A DNA stretch of 41,604 nt from an uncultured Chlorobiaceae bacterium (GCA_903940125.1 CAJAJL010000021.1:1-41604); one strand, 5' to 3'. Shown: positions 7,075-18,730, counted from the first letter of the stretch. Notes: generated from the letters alone by a model not told the origin. Translations and numbers: made by a program.

Positions 7075-8643
7075 GTGAAAGAAAAAATTCTTGTATTTGA
7101 TACAACATTGCGTGATGGGGAGCAATCCCCCGGAGCATCACTGAATGTTCAGGAAAAAGTTGAGATCGCCAGGCAGCTTGAAAAACTGGGTGTTGATGTT
7201 ATCGAAGCAGGTTTCCCTGCTTCGTCTCCTCTTCAGCTTGAAGCCGTGCAAAGGGTTAGCAGCGAATCGTCTGCTATTGTGGCCGCTTTAGCGAGAGCAG
7301 TTGAAAACGATATCACTGCAGCCTGGAAAGCACTGCGCCAGGCAAAAAAACCTCGAATCCACACCTTCATCGGCACTTCTGATATACATATTGCCGGAAA
7401 ATTCGGCAGTGACCGTTATGGTGTCAACCTGAAGGAAAAACGACAGACCATCCTTAAAATGGCTGTTGATGCAGTTACCTTTGCCAAGACATTTACGCCT
7501 GATATCGAGTTTTCCGCTGAAGATGCAGGGCGTACTGACCAAAGCTACCTTGCAGAAATCATTGAAGCGGTCATAGCCGCCGGAGCAACAACCGTTAATA
7601 TTCCCGATACAACCGGCTATACCTGGCCTTCGGAGTTCGGGATAAAAATAGCCGACCTTCACAGCCGCGTCCAGAACATCAATAAAGCGGTTATAAGCGT
7701 GCACTGTCATAACGATCTCGGTCTTGCCGTGGCGAACACGCTCAGCGCACTTGAACATGGTGCACGGCAGGCGGAATGCTCAATGAACGGAATAGGAGAG
7801 CGGGCAGGAAATGCTTCGCTGGAAGAGATTGTGATGGCACTGAAAGTCCGTAGTGATCTTCATAACTTCTATACAAATATTGTTACTGAGGAGCTGTTCA
7901 ATACAAGCCGTATGGTTTCAACCTTTACAGGTATTATCATCCAGCCCAACAAGGCAATTGTCGGCGACAATGCATTTTCACACGAGTCAGGAATCCATCA
8001 GGATGGCATGCTGAAAAATCGGCAGACCTATGAAGTGATGACTCCGGAATCTGTCGGTGTGCCAAAAACAAGCATCGTCCTCGGTCGCCATTCAGGCAAA
8101 CACGGCCTGAAATCCAGACTGCATACTCTTGGCTACGATTTTCAGGATGCAGAACTCGATGCGGTGTACAAGCGGTTTGTTGAAATTGCTGACAAAAAGA
8201 AAGAGGTATACGACGACGATCTCAGAGTGCTGATGGGCGATGAACGGAGCAAACCCCAAAAGGCTTACGAGCTTGATTACCTCCATATCAACAGCGGAAC
8301 AGCTTCGATACCCACAGCAACCATAAGAATTCGACACAAAGAACAGATATTTGAAGAATCAGCAACCGGTGACGGCCCGGTAGATGCCTGTTTCAGAGCT
8401 ATAGAACGGGCACTCGGCATAGAATCGATGGTCACCTCCTACTCTGTTCGGTCAACTACTGCCGGACGACAAGCACTGGGAGAAGCACTTGTGCGAATCA
8501 GAGACAACAATATTTTTTTTAACGGAAGAGGAGTTTCGACCGACATTATTGAAGCAAGCGCCAAGGCCTATTTACAAGCTCTTGGCCTGCGTCTGCAATA
8601 TTTTGAAAATAACAATACTGAAACCATAGACAGCGGGGTTTAA
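7075..8643 (+). CDS. leuA: 2-isopropylmalate synthase
   Basis: This 522-residue enzyme condenses acetyl-CoA with 2-ketoisovalerate, the committed step of leucine synthesis. The HMGL-like catalytic barrel carries DTTLRDGEQSPG at residues 9-20, HCHNDLGLA with the metal-binding histidines (~203-211), and GIGERAGNASLEE (~236-248). The C-terminal LeuA allosteric/dimerisation domain (~390-510) is present, so feedback inhibition by leucine is expected. The start is GTG at 7075; an overlapping ATG at 7073 is out of frame. It is followed after only 4 bases by leuC. Confidence 0.96.
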   Translation: MKEKILVFDTTLRDGEQSPGASLNVQEKVEIARQLEKLGVDVIEAGFPASSPLQLEAVQRVSSESSAIVAALARAVENDITAAWKALRQAKKPRIHTFIGTSDIHIAGKFGSDRYGVNLKEKRQTILKMAVDAVTFAKTFTPDIEFSAEDAGRTDQSYLAEIIEAVIAAGATTVNIPDTTGYTWPSEFGIKIADLHSRVQNINKAVISVHCHNDLGLAVANTLSALEHGARQAECSMNGIGERAGNASLEEIVMALKVRSDLHNFYTNIVTEELFNTSRMVSTFTGIIIQPNKAIVGDNAFSHESGIHQDGMLKNRQTYEVMTPESVGVPKTSIVLGRHSGKHGLKSRLHTLGYDFQDAELDAVYKRFVEIADKKKEVYDDDLRVLMGDERSKPQKAYELDYLHINSGTASIPTATIRIRHKEQIFEESATGDGPVDACFRAIERALGIESMVTSYSVRSTTAGRQALGEALVRIRDNNIFFNGRGVSTDIIEASAKAYLQALGLRLQYFENNNTETIDSGV

Positions 8644-8647
8644 AACA

Positions 8648-9943
8648 ATGGCACAAACAATAACCCAGAAGATCCTTTCAAAAGCAGCAAAAAGAACATT
8701 TGTCGACCCAGGGGAAAGCGTATGGCTGAATGTTGACATCCTGCTGACTCATGATGTCTGCGGTCCGCCGACCTTTGATATATTCAAAGAAGAGTTCGGT
8801 TCTGATGCAAAAGTATGGGACCCGAAAAAAATTGTCGTCCTTCCCGACCACTACATTTTTACAGCTAACGAACATGCCCATCGAAATATCGATCTTTTGA
8901 GGCAGTTTGCAAAAGAACAGGGACTTGAGAACTACTATGATGTAGGAACGGATCGCTACAAGGGTGTCTGTCATGTCGCACTTGCCGAAGAGGGCTTTAA
9001 TCTCCCGGGAACGGTGCTCTTTGGAACCGACTCTCACACCTGTACATCAGGAGCATTCGGCATGTTCGGTACAGGTATCGGCAATACTGATGCAGCATTT
9101 ATTCTCGGTACAGGCAAACTATGGGAAAAAGTCCCTGAATCAATGAAGTTCACCTTTGATGGCCCTATGCCTGAATACCTTACGGCAAAAGACCTGATTC
9201 TGCAGATTCTCGGAGATATAACAACCGATGGAGCAACTTACCGGGCCATGGAGTTTGATGGAGAGGCTATCTTTTCGCTTCCTATGGAAGAGAGAATGAC
9301 GCTTACCAATATGGCTATCGAGGCCGGAGGCATGAACGGCATCATTGCTGCAGACGAGGTCACTGAACATTATGTCCAAGCAAGAAGCAGCAAACCGTAT
9401 GAAGTGTTTAGAAGTGATCCGGACGCAAAATACTACAGCAAATACAGTTATGACGTCCGTAAACTTGAACCTGTGGTTGCCCAGCCCCACAGCCCTGATA
9501 ACCGGGCTACGGTCAGAAGCGTACAGGGAACAAAAATCACCAAGTCTTATATAGGGTCGTGCACCGGCGGCAAACTGACTGATTTTGTAATGGCTGCAAA
9601 GATTCTGAAGGGGAAGAAGGTGTCGGTTACGACAAATATTGTACCGGCAACCGTAAAAGTTGCCCTTGACCTTGAGCATGAACTCTATGATGGTCAGACA
9701 CTGAAACAGATTTTTGAAGATGCCGGCTGCAGTATTGCATTGCCTTCTTGCGCTGCATGTCTTGGCGGCCCTGCCGATACCGTTGGACGTTCGGTTGATA
9801 ATGATGTCGTTGTCTCGACAACAAACCGCAACTTCCCCGGACGGATGGGCAGCAAACACGCAGGGGTATACCTTGCTTCACCGCTGACAGCAGCCGCATC
9901 GGCAATTACCGGAAAACTCACCGATCCGAGAGATTTTCTCTGA
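8648..9943 (+). CDS. leuC: 3-isopropylmalate dehydratase large subunit
   Basis: This 431-residue aconitase-family subunit carries the [4Fe-4S] cluster that isomerises 2- to 3-isopropylmalate with LeuD. The cluster cysteines are visible in 'GSCTGGK' (~302-308) and 'LPSCAACLGG' (~363-372). 'FGTDSHTCTSGAFG' (~126-139) is the conserved substrate-binding block. It is of the shorter ~430-residue LeuC/HacA type found in archaea and many anaerobes, rather than the ~470-residue enterobacterial type. This type often also accepts citramalate, which fits cimA being in the same operon. leuD follows after 36 bases. Confidence 0.95.
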   Translation: MAQTITQKILSKAAKRTFVDPGESVWLNVDILLTHDVCGPPTFDIFKEEFGSDAKVWDPKKIVVLPDHYIFTANEHAHRNIDLLRQFAKEQGLENYYDVGTDRYKGVCHVALAEEGFNLPGTVLFGTDSHTCTSGAFGMFGTGIGNTDAAFILGTGKLWEKVPESMKFTFDGPMPEYLTAKDLILQILGDITTDGATYRAMEFDGEAIFSLPMEERMTLTNMAIEAGGMNGIIAADEVTEHYVQARSSKPYEVFRSDPDAKYYSKYSYDVRKLEPVVAQPHSPDNRATVRSVQGTKITKSYIGSCTGGKLTDFVMAAKILKGKKVSVTTNIVPATVKVALDLEHELYDGQTLKQIFEDAGCSIALPSCAACLGGPADTVGRSVDNDVVVSTTNRNFPGRMGSKHAGVYLASPLTAAASAITGKLTDPRDFL

Positions 9944-9979
9944 TCGGCACAAATGGACTAACTTATTCGCTACACTCCA

Positions 9980-10546
9980 ATGGAAAAAGTCATTCAGGGA
10001 AAAGCCTATGTTTTAGGCAAGAACATTGATACCGACCAGATTATTCCGGCCGAACATCTTGTTTACAGCCTCTCCAATCCTGAAGAGGTAAAATTATACG
10101 GAAAGTATGCCCTTTCAGGGGTACCGCCAGAACAGGGCGGGCTTCCTGACGGCAATGTTCCTTTCATTCAGGATGGAAGTTTTGAATCGGTATATACAAT
10201 TATTATTGCCGGACCTAACTTCGGCTGCGGTTCGTCAAGAGAACATGCGCCGTTCGCCCTGAAAGTTGCAGGAATTAAAGCCATTATCTCAGAGTCCTAT
10301 GCAAGAATTTTTTACCGTAACTCTGTCGATGGCGGTTTTGTTATACCCTATGAAACCTCGGAACACCTCAACCAGCTTATCAGTACCGGTGATGAACTAA
10401 AGATTGATGTGGAATCCAATACCATCGAAAACCTGACCCACAAGGTCACCTATAAACTCAATCCTCTTGGTGATGTATTCAGGATCATCGAGGCCGGAGG
10501 CATTTTCGCATATGCCAGACAGGAAAACTTAATGGCTCAAAGCTGA
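9980..10546 (+). CDS. leuD: 3-isopropylmalate dehydratase small subunit
   Basis: This 188-residue swivelling domain partners LeuC. The diagnostic motifs are 'GKNIDTDQIIPAEHL' near residues 13-27 and 'GPNFGCGSSREHAPFAL' near 78-94, whose 'GSSREHAP' contributes to the substrate site. Length fits the stand-alone small subunit of the shorter type. It ends three bases before the cimA start, which suggests translational coupling. Confidence 0.95.
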   Translation: MEKVIQGKAYVLGKNIDTDQIIPAEHLVYSLSNPEEVKLYGKYALSGVPPEQGGLPDGNVPFIQDGSFESVYTIIIAGPNFGCGSSREHAPFALKVAGIKAIISESYARIFYRNSVDGGFVIPYETSEHLNQLISTGDELKIDVESNTIENLTHKVTYKLNPLGDVFRIIEAGGIFAYARQENLMAQS

Positions 10547-10549
10547 TTT

Positions 10550-12187
10550 ATGACTGTTACCACAAAGCCAATAGAGCTTTACGATACCACCCTGCGTGAT
10601 GGCACTCAAGGTGAACATATAAACCTTTCTGTACAGGACAAACTTCTTATTGCTGAAAAGCTTGATGAGTTTGGCATGGACTATATTGAAGGTGGATGGC
10701 CAAGCAGTAATCCCAAGGACGAAGAGTTTTTTATCAAGGCACGGCTTCTTAAGCTCAAGCATGCTAAACTCTGTTCATTTGGTTCCACCGCACGAACGGT
10801 AGCAACCGTTGAAAGTGACCCTAATCTGCTCGGTCTGCTTCAATCTGAAACTCCGGTCATAACGATTTTCGGAAAAACCTGGAAAGCTCACTCCGCAAAA
10901 AGTCTTGGGATTTCTGACGAAGAGAATGCGGAACTGATATACCGCTCTGTTGCATTTCTTAAAGCACAGGGAAGGGAAGTTTTTTTTGATGCTGAACATT
11001 TTTTTGACGGCTTCAAGGACAACCGTGAGTTTGCCTTGAAAATGCTTTTATCAGCAGTTCAGGGTGGGGCTTCACGAATTGTGCTCTGCGACACCAACGG
11101 AGGATCACTACCCAATGAAGTTACAGAGGCAGTGGCACAGGTGCTTGCAGTTACAGGAGTACCTGCAGGAATCCACAGCCATAATGACAGCGACTTGGCT
11201 GTGGCGAATTCAATAGCTGCAGTAATGGCCGGTGCCACTCATATACAGGGAACCATCAATGGAATCGGCGAACGTTGCGGAAATGCCAACCTCATCAGCA
11301 TTATTCCAAATATCATGCTGAAACTGCAACGCTCATTCTCCTATGTTGAGCATCTCAATCAGCTTTCCTCCCTTTCGAAGTTTGTCTATGAGATTCTGAA
11401 TATGCCGTCGAATACGAGAGCCCCCTTTGTTGGAAAATCAGCATTTGCTCATAAAGGCGGCATTCATGTCAGTGCTGTCATGAAAGAGAGTTCACTTTAC
11501 GAACATATCGACCCGGCACTGGTAGGAAACCGTCAACGGGTTCTTGTTTCAGAACTTGCAGGTCAAAGCAATATCCGGTACAAGGCACAGGAACTCGGTA
11601 TTGGTATTCCGGAGAAGAAAGATCTTATAAAGAATATTGTCCACCATATCAAAGAACTCGAACACGAAGGCTATCAGTTTGACGGAGCTGAGGCCTCTTT
11701 TGAGCTGATCCTGCACAGGGAACTTGGCAACTTCAAACCATTCTTCGAAGTCCTGGAAACCAAAGTACATATTGAATCAAGCAAAAATGCAAAAAATGTC
11801 GATCAGGCTGTACTCAAGGTCAAAGTTGGCGAAGAGATCGAGCATATCGCCGCTGATGGAGATGGACCGGTCAATGCGTTAGACAAAGCTCTCCGCAAAG
11901 CACTGATCCATTTTTATCCTGAAATCAAGAGTATCAAGCTGGTTGACTACAAAGTCAGGGTTCTTGAAGAAAAAAAGGGAACGAGTGCCAAAGTACGGGT
12001 ATTGATAGAATCAAGTAACGGACGCTATACCTGGGGAACTGTCGGGGTATCGACAAACATCATCGAAGCAAGCCTGCAGGCCCTGCAGGACAGCATGAAC
12101 TACCACCTGTTCACCTTAAAAGCATCAGCTCCGGTACCCGAGAAAACTCGACAGGGGCATAACCAGAATTTTTCAAGCAGCATCTGA
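10550..12187 (+). CDS. cimA: (R)-citramalate synthase
   Basis: This 545-residue protein is related to LeuA but belongs to the CimA subgroup. It reads DTTLRDGTQGEHI (residues 9-21) instead of the LeuA 'DGEQSPG', then 'GGWPSSNPKDEEFF', 'GIHSHNDSDLAVANS' and 'GIGERCGNANL'. A LeuA-type regulatory domain lies at about residues 400-520. The enzyme condenses acetyl-CoA and pyruvate to citramalate, the threonine-independent route to 2-ketobutyrate and isoleucine. LeuC, LeuD and LeuB from the same operon can carry out the following steps. It is the last gene of the operon and ends in a strong hairpin. Confidence 0.92.
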   Translation: MTVTTKPIELYDTTLRDGTQGEHINLSVQDKLLIAEKLDEFGMDYIEGGWPSSNPKDEEFFIKARLLKLKHAKLCSFGSTARTVATVESDPNLLGLLQSETPVITIFGKTWKAHSAKSLGISDEENAELIYRSVAFLKAQGREVFFDAEHFFDGFKDNREFALKMLLSAVQGGASRIVLCDTNGGSLPNEVTEAVAQVLAVTGVPAGIHSHNDSDLAVANSIAAVMAGATHIQGTINGIGERCGNANLISIIPNIMLKLQRSFSYVEHLNQLSSLSKFVYEILNMPSNTRAPFVGKSAFAHKGGIHVSAVMKESSLYEHIDPALVGNRQRVLVSELAGQSNIRYKAQELGIGIPEKKDLIKNIVHHIKELEHEGYQFDGAEASFELILHRELGNFKPFFEVLETKVHIESSKNAKNVDQAVLKVKVGEEIEHIAADGDGPVNALDKALRKALIHFYPEIKSIKLVDYKVRVLEEKKGTSAKVRVLIESSNGRYTWGTVGVSTNIIEASLQALQDSMNYHLFTLKASAPVPEKTRQGHNQNFSSSI

Positions 12188-12199
12188 ACGATGCTGCTT
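12175..12199 (+). terminator. Hairpin at the end of the ilv-leu-cimA operon
   Basis: A perfect 10-bp stem, aagcagcatc/gatgctgctt, with a 5-nt loop encloses the cimA stop codon (TGA at 12185-12187). Only a pyrimidine-rich, T-poor stretch follows, so it may be a weak intrinsic terminator or an RNA-stabilising 3' hairpin. Confidence 0.5.
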
Positions 12200-12374
12200 C
12201 TGTGCCTTATCCCCTCTTCCATAGAAGCACCTCAGCATACCATCTTTCCTTATGTTTTTTCTGCCTCTTTTTCCATACATCAAAAAAAAGTAAAAAGTCA
12301 TTTTTGATACGCCCTTATTATGTATCTTTTAATTTTACGCTCTTATTGCTTTTTTGACTCCAATTATTGGAACC

Positions 12375-12389
12375 CATGATTAAATCATG
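12375..12389. promoter_or_regulatory. Short palindrome just before radC
   Basis: catgat-taa-atcatg is a perfect 6-bp inverted repeat that ends 4 bases before the radC start codon. It could be an operator or could limit ribosome access. No Shine-Dalgarno sequence is evident. Confidence 0.25.
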
Positions 12390-12393
12390 AAAA

Positions 12394-13062
12394 ATGAAAA
12401 TCCATGATCTGGACCCTGAAAACAGACCGCGTGAACGATTTCTCCGAACCGGACCTGCTTCACTCAGTCCAGCTGAACTGCTGGCACTGATTCTGCGATC
12501 AGGATCAAGAAACCTTAATATTGTTGATACCTGCAATCAGATCATCCGTGAATTCAGTCTTGAAAAGCTTGCCGATATAACACAAAATGAACTGCAGAAA
12601 ATCAGGGGAATCGGCAAAGTGAAAGCAATGCAGATCATTGCTGTTTTTGAACTGAACAAACGGCTGCATTATGCTCGAAATTTCAACAAAAAAATTACAG
12701 CAGCAAGAGATATTTTTGAGTACATGACCGGCAGAATACCTGATGAAACAAAGGAGCATCTCTTTGTTCTACACCTGAACACAAAAAACCAGATTATTAA
12801 ACCCGAGCTGGTTTCTGTAGGAACACTCAACGCGGCACTTATTCATCCCAGAGAGGTTTTTAAATCAGCAATCAGAGAAAGTGCTCACGCTATTATCCTT
12901 GTGCATAACCATCCTTCAGGTGACGTTGAGCCAAGCAATGCCGATAAACAGGTCACCACCCTGCTCAAACAGGCCAGCGCTATTATCCAGATCGATCTGC
13001 TGGATCATATCATTATAGCAAGATCAGAATGGTTCAGCTTTCGGGAACGCTCTCTGCTTTAA
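12394..13062 (+). CDS. radC: RadC/YeeS family JAB domain protein
   Basis: This 222-residue protein has an N-terminal UPF0758 helical region with a helix-hairpin-helix ('[15 protein letters not shown]', ~66-80) and a C-terminal JAB/MPN+ metalloprotease-like domain. The latter carries the metal motif [14 protein letters not shown] (~171-184). Despite the name, RadC proteins have no proven general repair role, and the biochemical activity is unsettled. The start giving '[16 protein letters not shown]' matches the family. It converges on the cold-shock gene with only two bases between the two stop codons. Confidence 0.93.
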   Translation: MKIHDLDPENRPRERFLRTGPASLSPAELLALILRSGSRNLNIVDTCNQIIREFSLEKLADITQNELQKIRGIGKVKAMQIIAVFELNKRLHYARNFNKKITAARDIFEYMTGRIPDETKEHLFVLHLNTKNQIIKPELVSVGTLNAALIHPREVFKSAIRESAHAIILVHNHPSGDVEPSNADKQVTTLLKQASAIIQIDLLDHIIIARSEWFSFRERSLL

Positions 13063-13064
13063 TG

Positions 13065-13322
13065 TTACCCAAATGATTCCTGACGAAAAGAAGGTGTTTT
13101 TGAAAAGCCATTTGCGGAAACTTCCCTGACATTTTTTGCCTGCAATCCTTTCTGAGTTTTGTCAAATTCAAAATCCACTTCAGCATCCTGATTAAGAACT
13201 TTAAAACTTCGATCTGACTGAATAGCCGAAAAATGAACAAAAATGTCTTCACCTCCTTCTGGATTTACAAGAAACCCATAGCCTTTTTTACCATCAAACC
13301 ATTTAACTTTTGTTATAGCCAT
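13065..13322 (-). CDS. Cold-shock domain protein
   Basis: This 85-residue protein has one complete cold-shock domain, with RNP1 'KGYGFL' at residues 13-18 and RNP2 'DIFVHF' at 26-31. A short Ser/Phe/Gly-containing tail follows ('NGFSKTPSFRQESFG'). It should be an RNA chaperone that binds single-stranded nucleic acid in the cytoplasm. About 215 bases of AT-rich DNA separate it from the divergent sepiapterin reductase gene, leaving space for a long 5' leader of the kind often used for cold regulation. No specific cold-box could be identified. Confidence 0.93.
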   Translation of the reverse strand: MAITKVKWFDGKKGYGFLVNPEGGEDIFVHFSAIQSDRSFKVLNQDAEVDFEFDKTQKGLQAKNVREVSANGFSKTPSFRQESFG

Positions 13323-13539
13323 GATAAATATTAAGATTTACCATTGTTAAAGATTTGCAATGCACTATAGGCACACAAGTGCATATACAGCTAAACTGTA
13401 AATTAAATATATATATTTTCTCAGTTATTTCCCGCCTAAAAATAAAACACATCGCAACATTGCACTTATAGTACTTTGTTCAAAAATTATAATATATATA
13501 CACCCATACAGAAGCCTATTTAATTATCAAATACCATTA
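13323..13539. promoter_or_regulatory. Divergent intergenic region between csp and sepiapterin reductase genes
   Basis: AT-rich DNA that must hold both divergent promoters. An imperfect direct repeat is visible: gcaatgcactatag near 13357-13370 and cattgcacttatag near 13459-13472. It may be an operator pair. No function is proven. Confidence 0.3.
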
Positions 13540-14271
13540 ATGAAGCAGATCATTATCATAACCGGTGCCGGCAAAGGAATTGGCAAGAGCATTGCTCTTG
13601 ATTTTGCGAAAGCAGCAAACACGAAAAAAGACTTTACTCCAGTTCTCATCCTCGCTTCCAGAACGCTTTCAGATCTTGAGTCCCTTGCAGACGAATGCCA
13701 CTCTTACGGTGCAGCCTCGGATATCATTCAAACAGATATTGCCGATATTGCGCAGATTGAACGGCTTATTACTACGACACTCGAACGTTACGGCACCATC
13801 GACTGTCTGGTCAATAATGCTGGTGTGGGACGATTCAAGCCTCTGGATGAAATGACTGAGGACGATTTCGACTACACTATGGCAACAAACCTGAAAGGAA
13901 CGTTTTTTCTGACGCAAAAAGTCTTTGCCGTAATGGAAAAGAAGAGATCGGGTCACATATTCTTTATCACTTCCATTGCGGCTGAAACCGCATTTAAGAG
14001 CTCTTCGATCTACTCGATGTCGAAATTTGGACAAAAAGGGCTGGTTGAGACAATACGGCTCTACGCAAAAACCTGCAACGTCAGAATCACCAATGTCATG
14101 CCCGGAGCAGTTTATACACCGATGTGGGGTGAAGTTCCCGATACCCTGAAAAATGTGATGATGATGCCCGAGGATATTTCAGCTCCTGTGGTGAATGCAT
14201 ATCTTACTGCGCAGCGAACATCTCTTGAAGAGCTTGTAATCAGGCCGGTTTGCGGAGATATCAATGAGTGA
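13540..14271 (+). CDS. Sepiapterin reductase, SDR family (tetrahydrobiopterin synthesis)
   Basis: This 243-residue short-chain dehydrogenase has the NADP motif TGAGKGIGKSIA (residues 8-19), NNAG (~91-94), the catalytic Ser in 'FFITSIAAE' and YSMSK (~157-161). The pattern 'KKRSGHIFFITS...KSSSIYSMSKFGQKGLVETIRLYA' and the 'PGAVYTPMWG' block match the Chlorobium tepidum sepiapterin reductase that I remember. That enzyme reduces the pyruvoyl-tetrahydropterin side chain to L-threo-tetrahydrobiopterin, the precursor of the glycosylated pterin tepidopterin. The Lys in 'MSKFGQ' and the GAGKGIG motif support NADPH dependence. No other pterin gene is in the window. Confidence 0.85.
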   Translation: MKQIIIITGAGKGIGKSIALDFAKAANTKKDFTPVLILASRTLSDLESLADECHSYGAASDIIQTDIADIAQIERLITTTLERYGTIDCLVNNAGVGRFKPLDEMTEDDFDYTMATNLKGTFFLTQKVFAVMEKKRSGHIFFITSIAAETAFKSSSIYSMSKFGQKGLVETIRLYAKTCNVRITNVMPGAVYTPMWGEVPDTLKNVMMMPEDISAPVVNAYLTAQRTSLEELVIRPVCGDINE

Positions 14272-14361
14272 TCAATGCAAAAGCTCTTGTGGGAAAGCCG
14301 CATTTTTTCCTGTATTTTCAGATACTCCTTTTTAAACAACCACATTGAACAATGTACGGCC

Positions 14362-14820
14362 ATGAGTCTGAAAGAAAAAATAGATCAGGATCTCAAAAAT
14401 TCTATGAAAAGCGGTGATAAAGACCGTCTTAATGCAATTCGCTCTATCCGTGCTGCTTTGCTTGAAAAAGAAGTATCGATTCGAGTTGGAGGAAAAGCTG
14501 TGCTTAGCGACGATCAGGAAATAGAGGTACTCGTGAGCCTTGCAAAAAAACGACGCGATGCTATAGAGCAATTCACCGCAGGGAACCGTCCCGACCTTGC
14601 AGCAACTGAACTTTCGGAACTCAGCGTTATCGAAGAGTACCTACCCGAACCGGTATCGGATGATGAAATAAACTCCATAGTGAAAGATGTTGTCGCAAAG
14701 ACAGGCGCTTCGTCCATGAAAGATATTGGAAAAGTGATGGGTGAGGCCATGAAAGCACTCAAGGGAAAAGCTGACGGCACCAAGGTTCAGCAGGTAGTCA
14801 AGTCACTGCTTTCAGTATAA
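14362..14820 (+). CDS. GatB/YqeY domain protein
   Basis: This 152-residue protein matches the stand-alone YqeY family, which is related to the tail domain of the amidotransferase subunit GatB and is thought to act on or bind tRNA. Typical blocks are 'LKEKIDQDLKNSMKSGD' at the N-terminus, 'RLNAIRSIRAALLEKE', 'AKKRRDAIEQF' and 'IEEYLPEPVSD.EI' in the middle, and 'MKDIGKVMGEAMKAL' at the end. The open frame begins upstream at 14275, but the extra 29 residues are hydrophobic and unlike the family, so I chose the ATG at 14362. serS follows after 18 bases. Confidence 0.9.
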   Translation: MSLKEKIDQDLKNSMKSGDKDRLNAIRSIRAALLEKEVSIRVGGKAVLSDDQEIEVLVSLAKKRRDAIEQFTAGNRPDLAATELSELSVIEEYLPEPVSDDEINSIVKDVVAKTGASSMKDIGKVMGEAMKALKGKADGTKVQQVVKSLLSV

Positions 14821-14838
14821 CCTTATTTTTTTACCATC

Positions 14839-16118
14839 ATGCTTGATATCAATTTTATCCGTCAGAATCCGGAAGAGGTGCTTGATATGCTTCACAACCG
14901 TCAACTCTCTTCCGAAGAGCCAAAACTTGCTGAACTCCTTGACCTCGACAAAAAGCGAAAGGAGCTGGTACAGCGTTCAGATGACCAGAAAGCCCTTCGC
15001 AACAAGGTCTCCAAAGAGATTGCCGAGATTAAAAAAAGCGGAAAAGGATCTGGTGACGAGCTGATTATTGAGATGAAGAGAGTTTCAGAGGATATCGCCG
15101 GAATGGACACACTTCTCAGCAATCTGGAAGCGGATATTGAAAATATTCTTTTGTGTCTCCCAAATAAACTTCACAACTCGGTACCTGCCGGACGTTCGGC
15201 AGAGGACAATCAGGTATTCAAAGAACCGGTGAACTTTGAACACGATCTAAACTTTCCTGTAAAAAACCACCTTGAGCTGGGCAGATCCCTCGGAATCCTT
15301 GATTTTGAACGCGGCGCTAAAGTTTGTGGAGCCGGTTTTCCCGCCTATATCGGAAAGGGTGCACGCCTTGAACGCGCACTGATCAATTTCATGCTTGACC
15401 TTCATACAGAGAAACACGGATATACTGAAGTCTTCCCTCCCTTTTTTGTCAATCAGGAGTCACTCAGAGGAACTGGACAGTGGCCGAAATTCGCCGATCA
15501 GGTTTACCATATCCAGGAGGACAACCTTTACGCCATCCCGACAGCTGAAGTGCCGATAACCAATCTGCACAGAGGTGAAATGCTCGATCAGAAAGCGCTT
15601 CCGATATCCTATGCAGCCTATTCAGCATGTTTCCGACGAGAAGCGGGCAGTTATGGCAAGGAAACCAGAGGCTTTCTGAGAGTACATCAGTTCAACAAGG
15701 TCGAAATGGTTAAGTTTACCCGACCGGAAGAGTCATACAAGACTCTTGAACAAATACGGGAAAACGCTGAAGCTATCCTTATCGCCCTGAAGATTCCTTA
15801 CCGTGTGCTTTTGCTCTGCAGCGGAGATATAAGCGCCAACGCCACGAAATGTTATGATATTGAAGTGTGGTCGCCAGCGGAAAACAAATATCTTGAAGCT
15901 TCAAGCTGTTCGAACTTTGAGGATTATCAGGCACGGCGTGCAAACATTCGCTTCAAGCCTGACAGCAAGTCAAAACCCGAGTTTGTGCATACATTGAACG
16001 GCTCAGGTCTGGCGACGTCCCGTCTGATGGTATCGCTTCTTGAGCACTACCAGACTCCGGAAGGCAACATAAGGGTACCAGAGGTCTTGCGGCACTATAC
16101 GAGATTTAACGAGATCAC

Positions 16119-16134
<16 letters not shown>
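14839..16134 (+). CDS. serS: Seryl-tRNA synthetase
   Basis: This 431-residue class II synthetase charges tRNA-Ser. The N-terminal long antiparallel coiled coil, which binds the tRNA long arm, spans about residues 28-105. The catalytic core shows motif 1 around 'GTGQWPKF', motif 2 '[14 protein letters not shown]' (~259-272) with 'HQFNKVEM' following, and motif 3 '[11 protein letters not shown]' (~391-401). Length is standard for bacteria. Its last 16 bases overlap the 3' end of metX on the opposite strand. Confidence 0.97.
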
Positions 16135-18499
<2,365 letters not shown>

Positions 18500-18547
18500 T
18501 CACAATGGTTGAAAAATGCAGCTATCGTTCCCTGAAAGCAGAGAAAC

Positions 18548-18568
18548 AACCCTTGAAAACAAAGGGTT
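18548..18568 (-). terminator. Candidate expression-platform hairpin of the metY riboswitch
   Basis: In the metY transcript a 7-bp stem aaccctt/aagggtt with a 7-nt loop lies between the SAM-I aptamer and the metY start. The following gtttctctgc is a poor U-tract. It may terminate weakly, or the switch may act through translation instead. Confidence 0.4.
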
Positions 18569-18618
18569 TAAACGGAAAATGTCTGAAGAAAGGTATGAAC
18601 CTGCAGAAAGGCATGCAT

Positions 18619-18730
18619 ACCATCATCATTCCCGGTAATTACTCCGGGATGGAATTGGCACCACTCATCGTGTAATGACGGTTGCCAAGGCTTCTCAGGG
18701 CCAGTCCCTCCACCTTTCTGGATGATAGCT
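18619..18730 (-). ncRNA. SAM-I riboswitch (S-box) upstream of metY-metX
   Basis: Read on the minus strand, the sequence contains the S-box core: AGAAAGGTGGAGGGACTGGC, then CCTGAGAAGCC, TTGGCAACC and, further on, GGTGCCAATTCC. P1 is formed by ctatcatc (around 18729-18722) with gatgatgg (18627-18620), including a G-U wobble. A P4 hairpin, tcccgg/ccggga, lies between. The order and spacing match class I SAM aptamers. It senses S-adenosylmethionine and should repress metY-metX when SAM is abundant. The aptamer lies close to the divergent rsmB gene. Confidence 0.95.

Noticed and set aside
9140-9859. 239-codon minus-strand ORF
   Set aside because: Antisense shadow of leuC, with no family features of its own.
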